Positions 1 through 12,096 are shown, counted from the stretch's first letter. The stretch is DNA of 64,000 nt from Congeria kusceri (GCA_027627225.1 CM051038.1:45530843-45594842), one strand, 5' to 3'. Numbers and translations are program-made. The notes: generated by a model from the sequence alone, not told the origin.

Positions 1-427
1 ATTTCGTTTTTCCTCTATTTCTGAATCATATCTTTGACGAGTCAGAATTGTTGAACACGCAAATAGCTTTCAATTCATATCCCCTTCGACTTTGCACGAC
101 ATTCTGTTTAAAACCTATCATTGGTGCACCCAGACTTATTGAAATTGATCATATTTTCAGATGTGTGCGAGTACATTCTATGGAAATATATACAGACTGA
201 TTATGTAGTATGACATCGACATAGACGCTCGTTCTAGAGATGCCTTATAAAAGAGACTATCTGAAGAAGAAATTGTATTAGCCTGTTTAAAATTAAAACG
301 CAAATTGTGTTTATAACTTTCCAGTCAGTAAAAATATGATTGTTTGTTTATCCCTTGAAAACATAATGTGTTTAAATTCGCTCAAAATACATGTCAGTTA
401 AATATAGTAATGTTTTTATGTATAAGG
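1..427. other. Unassigned AT-rich sequence
   Basis: I see no coding pattern, RNA gene or repeat shared with the rest of the window. Confidence 0.4.
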
Positions 428-850
428 TTTGTTGCTCTGGTGAACATTAAACCATTGAGTAATTAAATTGTAATACAATTAAATTAATATTCGCATGTAT
501 TGCTAGTCAATTTGAATCTCCGTACTGTGAGGTTACATTTTATTTAAAAATATGTGTATTGTGATTAATTCTGTGCTAGTGTGACGTGCGGCATGAATAT
601 AAACCGGTTTAAACCCCCAATGCGTTGTATTGACCGTTCCAAGGCGGTGACCCCAGTTTTAATCATATCTAGAATTTGTGTTCGGTTGTGTATAGTGTCC
701 TGTATCCGGTAATTGGTCATTGACTTAAAAAAGGACAAGCGGAAGTTAATAAGGGTTTCTCTCCTGGTAATGTCTCTGGAGTTTTATTTATTCTTATAAT
801 TGTTACTTTAAAACAGTCTGTATTAGAGAGCTACGAGATACGCTTATCAA
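428..850 (+). repeat. Dispersed repeat family R1, copy a
   Basis: This is the longest copy of a repeat also found at 23165-23358 (+), 23419-23815 (-) and 57110-57240 (-). Shared landmarks, in order, are 'ttgctctggtgaacattaa', 'aaaccggtttaaaccccc', 'ttgaccgttccaagg', 'cagttttaatcat', 'caattggtca' and 'gggtttctctcc'. I see no coding region, clear terminal repeat or target duplication, so the class is unknown. It may be an LTR fragment or a non-autonomous DNA element. Confidence 0.75.
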
Positions 851-1320
851 TAATCAATGCTCTCCGTTACGATATGATTCGACAGGATACGATTGTGGTC
901 GCGATGTCTTTCACGATCATGATCGATAAAGATCACGATTTGACCTACGACTGGACCCGATTGATAAAATACAGCCCGGCTGACTATTGACTTCATTGTT
1001 TCTTGAGATCGCAACACATCTTAAGAGAGCGTGGTGTTTTTTCTTGCCTACAATCGATCCCAATCACCACGATTTGGATGTACGATTAGATACGATTTGT
1101 GGCGCTTTGTTACGATGCAATAACATCTGATACGATGATCCCGATGGACAATTGATCGCAGTTAATCGTGTTCATCGTATAGAATTTTTGAACCGTTCAA
1201 AATTGTTCTACGATTAACACGATTGCCACAACTGACCTCAAGATCTGATAAGATCTGTTAAGATCTGATAGGATCACCATGATAAGTCCACGATTAAGAC
1301 CACGATTTCAGTCGTGAGGC
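851..1320. repeat. CGAT/GATC-rich low-complexity tract
   Basis: The stretch is filled with variants of 'tacgatt', 'cacgatt' and 'gatctgataagatc'. An imperfect inverted repeat around 1155-1225 centres on 'ttttgaaccgttcaaaa'. It looks like a degenerate short-unit array with no coding content. Confidence 0.5.
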
Positions 1321-2216
1321 GAATCAGGATAGTGGGAACCTAACATAAATTGATGAAACACCACACATCATAATTTTTTATGAAACGTTCTCATCCAAGC
1401 TATGACTGATCGGAATTAATGTACATGTATGTAGAACCTCAAAGCATACATTTCTATAAAGCTTTTCTTCATGAAATGAATATTGTATCCCAAACCTAAA
1501 CTAGACAAACATACAAAATAGCCAGTGCAACAGTATTCATTATGTATGGCTCTAAAATAAGGCTACTTCGTTTAATATATGCAAACATTCTTGCATTACA
1601 CGAATAAGGGCGTCACCTGCTGTCTTCTGACTACAAAATGTTTGTGCATTCAATTTGTACTATAAAGTAAGACGTCTTGTTATGTACAGAATTGAGTCTC
1701 TGCGCTTTTTATAACTGGAAAGAAACGCATCTTCATATACTCTGCTAGCTTTACCGACAATACTTACTCAATCTGAAATGATAATTGTGTGCTTGCTACA
1801 CATACCATTGGTATTTTTTTCTTGCTCCATTCACGCTATATATGCTAGTATGTTATTAAACACTTTTTTCCATCCGGTTGTTTGAAATTTCAAGAGTTCC
1901 TTTCAAAAGCATTTTGACAATATAAGTCAATATGGCATCAATCTACTTTCCTCAAGTGGATGCAGGTATTGTTTCATAATTTTACAACACATGGCACGTT
2001 CGGTTATAAAAACAATGGTATACCTAACATGTGGTTCTTAAAACTATTAAAAGCAATAATACTTGAATTTACTGGACTACAATTGAATATGCTAGAGGAA
2101 CAACTATTACGAGGCAAGATTACACTTGTTTGAATCAATAAATTTGATTGAATAGATGGTAGTTATATACATAGTGTGTAGTAACCTATGGGGTCCTTGA
2201 ATGCTTGTTTTCCAGA
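1321..2216. other. Unassigned AT-rich sequence
   Basis: No gene, repeat copy or structured element was recognised here. Confidence 0.4.
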
Positions 2217-2415
2217 CTTAGTTTAAACCTACTAATTTTAGCTCGATTGCATCGACAGCCTTTGGCTTATATAGACACTCTCGAATCCGTTTCCTGGGAA
2301 GAACCAGTACTTGGTGTCTTGGAAAGATCCTGACAACGCTCCCTGAGTGGGGATCGAGCCAGGAACCTCCCGGTCGCAAGGCGGACACCATATCCACTAA
2401 ACCATTGCGACCTCC
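2217..2415 (-). mobile_element. tRNA-derived SINE, copy 1
   Basis: Read on the minus strand, the head has a box-A-like 'tggtttagtgga' and a box-B-like 'ggctcgatccc', as in a tRNA-derived RNA polymerase III promoter. The body ('caccaagtactggttct', 'gaaacggattcgagagtgtc') and the tail ('gatgcaatcgagctaaaat', 'ggtttaaact') recur at 50981-51178. There is no poly(A) tail, so it probably uses a LINE-specific 3' end. A 69-codon open frame across it is incidental. The SINE family was not identified. Confidence 0.8.
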
Positions 2416-5096
2416 AGACTTGCACATTCATTGCAGCTGGAAACAGTCACTATGCTCCGTCTGCCAATTCTTCCACAAAAAATATCTAATTTGACAATTC
2501 TAAACAGAACTTACTGTAGCAGCCGAGTACAAATATCTGGTATATTTTCTGATGGTCATGTAATTGTATCTCAATTCAAATATATTATATTTCTTGCTCA
2601 CTAACAATGTTTATGTTTGACAGAGAAATATATGGTTATTATTAAAGTAGTGACTGTCGTGATTCTATTAGAAATGCTTGTAAGATACTGGTCGTTCCAG
2701 CTATGCCAGTTATTAGAAGACTACAAATACTTCCAATTTCGGAGCAAAGAAAAACACATGGAATATGCATGTACGATCTCTTTCAACCGATAACTGAAAG
2801 TAAATTGTTTATTCGTATTGTTGACCATCACTTGCCATGAGGCTATCGGGTTAATTATATATTGGAGAATAAAACATTATTGGCCCTAAATATCCAAATG
2901 TAGGCATAAAAGCAGCACTGCAATATGGGGAACATTTGGTAGACAAAGAGCAGCTTAAAACACTAGATATGAACGTCCTCAAGTTGGATATAATACACGT
3001 TTTTCGTCTGTTTGTTTTATTCAAAATCTATAATACCGTTTGTTGGAATATATACATCAAAAATCCACAATAAAGGAAAATATGATATAAATATTTTGGA
3101 AAACAAATTTCAAAATATTGAAATACTGATTAATAAGCTAACTACCTGTTTTATTTTTAGATACAACTCATTGAATTATCGTTACAACACTCGTTGTGTA
3201 TTCATACTTCTTGAATAAAACTAAAACAAAACGTGTATATTTCTAGAGTGTAGCTGGAAATGTATTCAAAATATCCGATGAACAAAAAGAACGATATTGC
3301 CTTGACAGTACAGTAATAAACAGTAATAAACTCGATAACATAGATGAGTATCGATTTATTTAAAATTGTCTTTTCAGATGTTGGTATACGGCGGAATATG
3401 TAAATTAATGCTATTACAACTGACTGTCTGTTTACACATTGCACCAATTGTCGCTATCCCATAGATAAGCTATTTATTAAGTGAGCAAAATATGCAAAAT
3501 AAGTTTTTATAATAAGTTATAAATTGTGATAGTATTTTAGCTGATGTAAATAGTCATCTCCCATGAAAATCTACTGGTGTTCACACAAATTTTCTTAAAA
3601 TTTATTTAAGCATTTTTCACACAATTGTGTTACTGTATGTTGGTTCACTATTCCATGTATGTGCCCAAAACATATCCACAACACTTGAGTGTTTAGACGA
3701 TGTATACGATACAAGTCTTAATGAAATATGTGTTTCTTTATCTGGAAAATTTCCAATTTCACAACGCATTAATTTATTAGACAATGTTTGGTCTCCGCCA
3801 TTGGCTTACTATATCAATTGTGCAACCGACTGAACATATCAGGGTTTGTGCTCAATACTGCTGTTTCCAGATGATGATTTATATATTCGGCTGTCACCCT
3901 AGGCGTTTGCAGCATAGATGTTTATGTGTGTGGGACAATTTGTCATTATTGTTTTAAGCGATAAATTCCCATTAGCAGCAATATATGTTCTTGTTGGGGT
4001 TTTTTTGCAATTTTTCACATAAGTAGCATATAATTATATTGGATTTCGCTCCTTTTTTCAATGCCTCAAATTACTATACCGGACGTCGTGTTTTTATTTC
4101 CTTTTATTATCATATGAATGATGTGGGACTATGGTTTCTCCTTGATTGCTTTGCATGCGAACTGTTATGAATGACATTGACAAGAAAATATAAACATTCT
4201 GTGTATTCCATCGTTTTGTCTGTACAGCGTGTATTACTGGATAGCATATCAATCTATGAAAATACCACCGTATTTATTTGCTTTTCAGTTTGTTTGTTTT
4301 TTTCATATAGTTTGATAATTTGATAGTTGGATAGTTTATTTCTTTAGACATTGTGTCCATGGGTATACATTGATACACATGTATAAATAAATACAATGAA
4401 TTGGCCAATAGCATACAGGTTCACATACATAAACATATAGTTATAATGCCCATAAAACGTGTATACATTCACAGGGTAATATTTTCTATGCATATTCTAA
4501 TGTCAGATATAACTGTTACATAATACATGCACATAGTATAGAGATTCATATTGACAATACCATTAATAAGTAAAGCTTCACATACCATATTCATAATTAT
4601 TTTGGAGAGGCACTTAAGTCGTAATATAACAGATCGATCGTGTAAATATTATTTGCATGCTTCACGCGACTTTTCGCATTGAATGTTGTTCAATCGTGTA
4701 AAGTCATGTATATGATTCAAAACAGTGTTTACAAATGCAAACATTAGATCTGTGTTGTTTTGACGTAAAGCTCGATGCGAATTAGGTCGGTTTAACTGGT
4801 ACTATTTATCAAACTGTTTTTGACACGACTTCAACACGATGATGCCATTGTTTTTAATGGGGAAAGAAAATGTAACTAGTCCAATGTCTGATGTTGAGGT
4901 AAATGTCCTGTTTGAAAAAAGTACATCGGGCGGACATACATCAATAGTTCTTCTAAGCTTACTGTGGATAAATAATTTCGCGTTTATTATTATGACCGTG
5001 AAATGTGTCTACAAAGGAAATGTGTATACCATATATACGGGCTGTATAAAATGCTGGATAAAATACACCCTGCCCCGTAGACAAAATTATGGAAGC
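2416..5096. other. Unassigned AT-rich sequence
   Basis: Only short low-complexity open frames occur. I found no splice-supported exon, RNA gene or repeat matching other parts of the window. Confidence 0.4.
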
Positions 5097-5340
5097 GTCC
5101 TGGTGCCAGGTGTAAAAATAAAAATAAACACAAAATACTCAATATTAGAAAATATATCTCGTAATTACGACTTTTAATCTCGTAATTACGAGTTTTTAAT
5201 TACGAGATAAGTAGCAGTGGTAGTAATAGAAGTAGAAGAAGTAGTATAGTTGTAGTAGTAGTAGTTTATTATTATTATTATTATTTTTAGTATTATTATT
5301 AGTAGTAGTAGGAGAATGTAGTAGTACAAGTAGTAGTAAT

Positions 5341-5375
<35 letters not shown>

Positions 5376-6020
5376 TAGCAGCAGCAGCAGTAGTAGTAGT
5401 AGTAGTAGTAGCAGCAGCAGCAGTAGCAGCAGCAAAAGTAGCAATAGTAGTAGTAGGAGTAGTAGTAAAAATAGTAGTAGTAGTAGAAGTAGTAATATTA
5501 GTAGTAGTAGTTTTAGTAGTAGTAGTAGTAGTAGGACGAGGAGGAGAAGGAGTAAAAGAAGAAGAACTACTACTGGTGCTTTTGCTGATGCTGCTATTAC
5601 TACTGTTACTGGGATGTCCTTTGATTTAAAAAATAAAACCTTGTCGATTTTTCGATATATTAAGGTAAACGCGCTAACACAGGTGACTTGAGAATTCAGG
5701 TAATACTCAAAGTGCTAATATTAACAATAAGTCGTAATTACAAGATACAAAAAAGTCTTAATTACGAGATAAGAAGTCGTAATTACGAGATAGTAAATCG
5801 TAATTACGAGATAAAATGTCGTAAGGACCACATAGTATTTCGTTATTGCGAGATACTTTGTCGTAAGTACGAGATAACATGTCGTAATTACGAGATAATG
5901 AGTCCTAATTACGAGGTACTAAGTCGTACTTACGAAATACTATGTCGTACTTACGAGATAAATTGTTTAATATTCAGTATTTTTTATTTTTTTTTATTTT
6001 TACACCCATGGCACCAGGAC
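5097..6020. mobile_element. TIR element with TAATTA palindromes, copy 1
   Basis: The left end 'gtcctggtgcc...gtgtaaaaataaa' is the inverse of the right end 'tttatttttacaccc...ggcaccaggac', and similarity continues about 60 bp inward. Inside both ends are degenerate tandem units of about 19 bp based on 'gtcgtaattacgagata', each with the palindrome tcgtaattacga. The middle is an AGT/AGC microsatellite. A second copy with the same ends is at 62156-62549. No transposase is encoded, so it is a MITE-like non-autonomous element. The outermost bases and the target duplication could not be fixed. Confidence 0.8.
5208..5590. repeat. AGT/AGC trinucleotide microsatellite
   Basis: A long imperfect (agt)n/(agc)n tract lies inside the TIR element. 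Read on the other strand it gives a poly-leucine open frame with no biological meaning. Confidence 0.95.
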
Positions 6021-7009
6021 ACTGCTATACATAATGGCACCTTCAAGACTCGTTTAGGTGAAAATTGTCAAATTTATATTAAACAATTAAAACAGACATT
6101 TAAATGTCTGGTAAAATTGTATTATTGTTTGTGTAAGCTTCTATTATTCCCAGCGTCAGAAAACGATTTGATTTTTGAATACCGTTTAAAATAAAAACAC
6201 CGATCCTCCAAGAAAACTGTTGCTTTGTTTATTTGCTATTGTGGTGATTTTCACAATTTCCATGCTTTTCATGAATAACTGTACTGCTAACAGTAAATAT
6301 CATTTGTCATATCCTGGACAAGTCATTTTAAGGGCGGTCTCTGAAACGCTTTGTACAGTATTTGAAGTTCAAAATATATAATACATGCAACAATTTACGA
6401 ACTAAAAATCACTTGGTAAGTTTCTGACCACTATAATAAGTAGATTTGCATAGAAAAACCATTTTGCTTTGTGTATAATTACCTTTGTTTTCTCAATGTG
6501 TTGTATCAATGTCTTTATTCAATTCTGATACTAGTATATGTTTATTAGACGACCCTCGAAATTGAAACGCTTCACTGTCCACAATAACGGGATTTTTCCA
6601 TGCAAAAATCATGCATAGGATTTCCATTCCTTTTAGGGGAAACTAGGACACCAAATGTCTTTAAATGTAAACAATCAAGTGGAAATAAAACGAGTCAAAT
6701 TTCATTTATTTTAAGAAAATGTAAACTAGTGTTTGGTCTTAATGTTTTATTTTATGTGTTAATTAAATCTTGGTTTAATATTGGTGGTTGTCTTAACTTG
6801 CAGCACCTTGTGTGTGCCTTTAACACTGTTGTAAATAAGACACGTCAATTCATTACGGGCGAGTACGAAACGTATCAAGGGAGACCACTGTATAGGATTG
6901 TTAAACGCCACGAAATATGTGTAGTAATCTCCCCTGCTTCGTCGTCCAGATTTCCAATCTCCACACAAAGATTTAACTTTTCCGAGAATAGCTCAAATTA
7001 AATATATAA
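6021..7009. other. Unassigned; a 133-codon open frame without support
   Basis: A plus-strand frame at 6600-7001 is open for 133 codons. It has no recognisable domain, signal peptide or splice context and overlaps another open frame on the opposite strand. I do not call it a gene. Confidence 0.3.
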
Positions 7010-8065
7010 TCTCTGGTTAGACCAACTTATTGAGTATAATAATGATTATGGTGGTGGTGGTGTCTTATATTTCGCATGGTTAGGTTATAATAATTACCAG
7101 TGAGGATTGTAAGACCAACTTATTGACTATAATAGTGATGATGGTGTGGTGGAGTCTTATATTTCTCATGGTCAGGTTATAATAATTGCCCGTGAGGATT
7201 GTAAGACTAACTTATTGACTATAATAGTAATGATGGTGGTGGTGGTGTTTTATATTTCTCGTGGTATGGTTTTAATAATTGCCCGTGAGGATTGTAAGAC
7301 TAACTTATTGACTATAATAGTAATTATGGTGGTGGTGGTGTTTTATATTTCTCGTGGTATGGTTATAATAGTTGCCCGGGAGAATGGTAAGACCAACGTA
7401 TTGACTACAATAATGATGATCGTGGTGGTGGTGTCTTATATTTCTCATGCTTGGGTTATAATAATTGCCCGTGAGACTGGTAAGACCAACTTATTGACTA
7501 CAATAATGATGATGATGGTGGTGGTGTCTTATATTTCTCTTGGGTAGGTTATAATAATTGCCCGTGAAAATGGTAAGACCAATTTATTGACTACAATAAT
7601 GATGATGGTGGTGGTGGTGTCTTATGTTTCTCATGGTTAGGTTATAATATTTGGCCTTGAGAATGGTGAGACCAACTCATTGACTATAATAATGATGGTG
7701 GTGGTGGTGTCTTATATAATCATTACCAGTGAGGATTGTAAGACCAACTTATTGACTATAATAGTGATGATGGTTTGGTGGTGTCTTATATTTCTCATGG
7801 TTAGGTAATAATAATTGCCCGTGAGGATTGTAAGACCAACTTATTGACTATATTTGTGATGATGCTGGTGCTGGTGCCTTATAGATCTCATTGTTAGGTT
7901 ATACTAATTACCCATGAGGATTATAAGACCAACACTGTGATTTGATTTTTAATGATGATGGTGTGGGGTCTTATAGATCTCATTGTGAGATAATATTTAT
8001 TACACATGAGAATTGTAAACCCAAGTATATGACTAGAATAATTATGGTGGTGGTGGAGCTGCTGA
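7010..8065. repeat. Minisatellite of ~93-bp units
   Basis: About eleven degenerate head-to-tail units are marked by 'accaacttattgactataa', 'gatggtggtggtg', 'tcttatatttctcatgg' and 'ttataataattgcccgtgag'. Spacing is about 90-97 bp, with shorter, diverged units towards the right. The central units keep one frame open for 133 codons only because several units are multiples of three. Confidence 0.9.
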
Positions 8066-8472
8066 TGCTCAATCATTAGACAAATGTACAATCAAAACAT
8101 TTTAATATGATTCAAGATTCAAGATTCAACATATTTATTTCGTTACTTAAACATATACATGTTTTTCGTAACATGATCCAATGAATGATAATAATAGTCA
8201 CATGACACCTTATAACATATGTACATATATGCACAGTTTATAATTCTAATATGTATATAAAACAAATAACATTTATTATTTCTAGTTCGCATAGCAAAAA
8301 ACAAAATCCAGAGAAAGTTACAACAAATGTGTTTTAATAAAGTACTTGCCCAGAGGAGGGACTTGTAGATTTCATACGAAAACATAAGACAAACATACGG
8401 GACAGCTTAATCAAAGTATGTACAATATGTACACTAATATATCCAACTGTGGAGAACAACAAATTATTGCGA

Positions 8473-9301
8473 CTATTGTACAGTATTAATCATAACTTTT
8501 CGTCTGTTAAAAGCATGGTATGTATATTTACACAAATTCAATACTGTTTTATAATTGTTTGATTTAAATAGGCCAATAAATTTGACCACACTAGGTTTAG
8601 TATAGTAATATTTACTTATATATGTCTTCCGAATGTCACTATACTGAGGACAAATGCATATAAAATGATATTCGTCTTCCAAATCAATTTTATTGCAAAA
8701 GTGCAATATCTGTTACATGTTCGATTCTGTTATTGCCGTGTCGGCCTGTTTCTATTTTTAATTGGTGAGATGACACTCTCAGTTTAGATAATGCAATACG
8801 ATATCTTAATGGTACTTTATCAAGATAATATTCAAAGTAAAAATCAGTTTTAAACAGCTTATAAGTGCACAAAGTTCGACTGTTATTAACAGCAGTATAC
8901 CACGACTGTTTAAATTGATCTAGCAGTCTTTGTTTAAAATCTAGATGGAAACTATTCGTATTAACTAAATAGGGGGTAACCCAAACATATGAGAAACCAC
9001 TACTATCTAAAAGAGATTTAACATTGGTTAACCAGTTAGATTTACCTTTAATGCAATCATCTAACAAGACTTGGTATAACTTCTTAATAATATTATTGTC
9101 GCTATTTAATATTTTTAACCAATATTTAATAATGCGTGTGTGTCTAGTGATATGCAGTGGATATCGGCCAAGTTCTCCGTAAACAGCCATTGAACATGTA
9201 GACTGTTTTACTTTAAGAAGGTTTTTACAAAATTTTAGATGAATTCTCTCTACTTTTGCAGATTTGCCAAAACCCCATATTTTACAACCGTAGCTCAATA
9301 C
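8473..9301 (-). pseudogene. LINE ORF2 carboxy-terminal part, frameshifted
   Basis: This segment continues the reverse transcriptase after the LTR insertion. It begins with the conserved 'SYGCKIWGF' and includes 'FCKNLLKV' and 'VYGELGRYPL', a block typical of the region after RT in this LINE group. The frame stops after '...VTDIALLQ' near 8690. The shifted frame from 8706 carries on with 'HFCNKIDLEDEYHFICICPQY', a Cys/His terminal motif, and ends at a TAG at 8473. One base is missing or extra at the junction, so the copy would be inactive even without the insertion. Confidence 0.85.
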
Positions 9302-10448
9302 TGTAAGGCCCTGGAGTATGCACTACCTTGTTTATTATTTACAAGTTCATAATGTAAAGTAAAAAATCACTCATCCATCACACTCTCCCATTAAAAAGAT
9401 GATGGTTGAAGTGTTTTAGTGTTATATGAACTGATGTTAGTCATTTAAACATGTTTTATCTAATGATGACGAACATAACTTGGATTCTAAAACTTACTGT
9501 CAATGTCCGAACTGCAAGGATGCTAGCCCAACCGTCATCTTGCAGTGATTCTAATGGTTATATTCATATCCAAGTGATTTAACATTGCATATTTATAATA
9601 ATATGACTACAAGTTACTTTAAGACACTATTCATTGTCGTTAAATGTTCATATGTATTGTTATTTGCCTAAATTTCGCCATTCCTAAAAGAACTATTTAG
9701 CTGCGGCATCATTTCGGATATTTTGTTCCCGAAATATTTCTTCTCTGTCATAACTGTAAATTTGTTTAGGTCAGAGAGAAGTATATTTGTTTATTGTTAA
9801 ATGCAGAATCTTTTGTTTATCTATATATGCTATAAATTGTTATTGTTAGTTAAAATATTAATGTTATCGTTGAACATTTGCCGCTACAGAACTATTTTTA
9901 GGATTTAGGATTCCTAAATGCATTTGATTGGTTGTTGTAATCCTAAGTCATTTTGATTGGTTGGTGCTCCTAATCCTAATCCTAAATTGCTGTGCGACAG
10001 GTATAAATAGCGCAGATAAACAAGCATTCGGCATCTTTCAAGATCACCAAAGTCAGATCTGTCACGGTCACCAGTCAGATCTTTCATGATCACCAAAGTC
10101 AGATCCATGGTTTAGATCATATTATTAGATCTTCATTCAACATTCCCATGATGGTAAGCTTAATCTTTAATCGAAATTAGCACAGTATAGATCTTACAGT
10201 AAGCTTCTTAAGCTCTAACGAAATGAGTTATATGAAATCCAGAGAGCTCAAAAGTATATCAGCGCTATTTTAACTGTTCATTTATACATGATAGTAAATT
10301 GCTGTATACGTGCATGATGCTCAAATATATGCAACGATTAAATATATGTTGAAACAGAAACCGGTTGTTTTGGAATAATTCGTAGTTGCCTTGTTGCCAT
10401 CCTGAACAGAATAGAACTATAGTATACCAAATATGGCGGTATGCTACA
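9302..10448 (+). mobile_element. Solo-LTR-like insertion inside the LINE
   Basis: The segment starts with tgtaaggc and ends with tgctaca, giving the TG...CA termini and TGTA/TACA inversion typical of LTRs. The 4 bp 'atac' flank both sides (9298-9301 and 10449-10452). The flanks joined at one copy of this target site restore the LINE frame ('GSVL' then 'SYGC'). Inside are two inverted CCAAT boxes (gattgg at 9926 and 9955) and a TATA box (10002-10010), then imperfect ~29-bp repeats of 'gatcaccaaagtcagatc'. No gag/pol is present. An alternative reading, a DNA element with 8-bp 'caatactg' duplications (9296-9303 and 10447-10454), fits less well because the resulting ends are not inverted repeats. 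Confidence 0.75.
9926..10010 (+). promoter_or_regulatory. Predicted LTR promoter (CCAAT x2, TATA)
   Basis: Two 'gattgg' motifs (reverse CCAAT boxes) lie 76 and 47 bp upstream of a consensus 'tataaatag' at 10002-10010. Transcription would be predicted about 25-30 bp further on, near 10030. This is the layout of an RNA polymerase II promoter in an LTR. Whether it is active is unknown. Confidence 0.6.
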
Positions 10449-12096
10449 ATACTGATCCTACAAATGCGTCAAATAATTGACATATGGTACTAGGTTCTAG
10501 AAGGGCTGTTTTGATATTTTTCGTAAGGGTATTTAGAGCCTTTAGTCCTTTACCAGAAATGGTTTCACAATTAAGTATGAAGCTACCTGTATAGTTAAAA
10601 ACAGTTCCTAAATAGTTGAAATTGTCTACAGTTTCTAATGGGATGTAATTGTAAAACCACTTTTCATCAAGCTTTAGAGGACCCCGTTTTCTGAATACTA
10701 AAACTTTACTTTTGTCCTGGTTTACTTCAAGTCCCCACGTATGACAGTACTTTTGTAAAAGTTTTAGACTATGTTGGAGATCTGTTAGGGTTTTCCCCAG
10801 GATAACCATATCATCTGCAAACATCATTAAAATAAATGTAAGACAATCTATGGATACGCCACTATTAACATCGTCGCAAAAGAATAATTCTAGGTCTTCT
10901 AAAAAGAGAGAAAACAATAATGGGGACATTACTTCACCTTGTTTTAAACCTATAGAGCATTCAAAGAATTCTGAATACGATTTACATCCTTTTATGCATG
11001 CGCGCACTTTCGAGTACATATCCCGTATTACCCGTAAAGTTTTACCTCTCAGTCCAAGTTTAAATAATTTATACCATAAACCATTCCTATATATACTATC
11101 GAATGCCTTTTTTAAATCAATGAACGCACATGCTAGTTTCCCATTTTCATTTAATATTTTACTAATTATTGCATTTAACACGAATATAACATCTACTGTG
11201 GAACTCCCTTTTTTAAAACCAAATTGTGCATCACTTACTATATTATTATCGGCAGCCCATTTTGAGACACGTTTATTAATGATACCAGTGAATAGTTTGG
11301 AAAAGCAACTATTCAACGTCATGCCTCTGTGATTGTTAACATCCATGGGGTCATTTTTCTTAAAAATAGGTACAGTAAGTCCATTCATCCATGAGTCTGG
11401 ATAAATGCCCGAATTAAGGATACCGTTAAAAATATCGACTAAATGCGAAGCTAAAATATCACATGATTCAATCAAGTATTCATTTAAGAGTTGATCCGCT
11501 GCAAATGATTTATTCCTTTTCAGGTTATGTATAACGGATTCTACTTCACGGATTGTAACTGGTACATCCAATTCATCAAAAATACAATCATCGTCATTAT
11601 TATTATTATTATTATTATTATTAGTAGTAGTAGTAGTAGTAGTAGTAGTATTTACATTATTATTAGTATTATTAGTATTGGTATTATTAGTATTGCTACA
11701 GAAATATTCTGCGTCTTCATTAAAAACATTTGGAAAGTTTTGGCTTAAATTTGAAAAATATTGAAAAAAGTCTTCATTGCTTATATTATTATTACAATTA
11801 TTTTTATTCTTTCTAAAATGTTTCCAAAAATCTTTAGGTTTGGAATGTCGTAAGCTTTCAATTTTTTTCATCTTATTAACATCACATTTCCGCTTTTTTT
11901 GTTTCACTAATTTTTTATAACGCCACTTACATTCAATCATATCTTTTCTATTAATATCACTTTTATTAAAGTTATATTTATTTAAAGCTGTGATATATGC
12001 TTCATAATTTAGTTTCACCGTATCAGAGAAACTTCTATTGTAATTACTACAACAATTTACGTCATTAATTATTTTTACATGATAAAACTCTAGCAT
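10444..12096 (-). CDS. LINE reverse transcriptase (amino-terminal part, interrupted)
   Basis: A 550-codon open frame encodes an RNA-directed DNA polymerase that copies LINE RNA at the target site. After a basic linker (about residues 1-180), the RT blocks appear in order: 'VPIFKKNDPMDVNNHRGMTL', 'DAQFGFKKGSS', motif A 'AFIDLKKAFDS' (near residue 325), motif B 'GLKQGEVMSPLLFS', motif C 'FADDMVIL' (residues ~426-433) and 'NQDKSKVLVF'. FADD replaces the common YADD and keeps both aspartates. A run of Asn/Thr/Asp comes from a microsatellite. The frame ends at '...FVGSVL' because the solo LTR begins there; the continuation 'SYGCKIWGF' is on the far side. The chosen start is arbitrary because the 5' part is missing. 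Confidence 0.92.
   Translation of the reverse strand: MLEFYHVKIINDVNCCSNYNRSFSDTVKLNYEAYITALNKYNFNKSDINRKDMIECKWRYKKLVKQKKRKCDVNKMKKIESLRHSKPKDFWKHFRKNKNNCNNNISNEDFFQYFSNLSQNFPNVFNEDAEYFCSNTNNTNTNNTNNNVNTTTTTTTTTNNNNNNNNNDDDCIFDELDVPVTIREVESVIHNLKRNKSFAADQLLNEYLIESCDILASHLVDIFNGILNSGIYPDSWMNGLTVPIFKKNDPMDVNNHRGMTLNSCFSKLFTGIINKRVSKWAADNNIVSDAQFGFKKGSSTVDVIFVLNAIISKILNENGKLACAFIDLKKAFDSIYRNGLWYKLFKLGLRGKTLRVIRDMYSKVRACIKGCKSYSEFFECSIGLKQGEVMSPLLFSLFLEDLELFFCDDVNSGVSIDCLTFILMMFADDMVILGKTLTDLQHSLKLLQKYCHTWGLEVNQDKSKVLVFRKRGPLKLDEKWFYNYIPLETVDNFNYLGTVFNYTGSFILNCETISGKGLKALNTLTKNIKTALLEPSTICQLFDAFVGSVL
11595..11700. repeat. Trinucleotide microsatellite within the LINE frame
   Basis: An att/agt-type tract runs in frame with the reverse transcriptase and adds about 35 Asn, Thr and Asp residues between the basic linker and the RT core. 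It keeps the frame because the unit is three bases. Confidence 0.9.

Noticed and set aside
5196..5444. Poly-leucine open frame
   Set aside because: It is the translation of an AGT/AGC microsatellite.
7146..7547. 133-codon repetitive protein
   Set aside because: The frame follows the ~93-bp minisatellite units and has no start or splice context.
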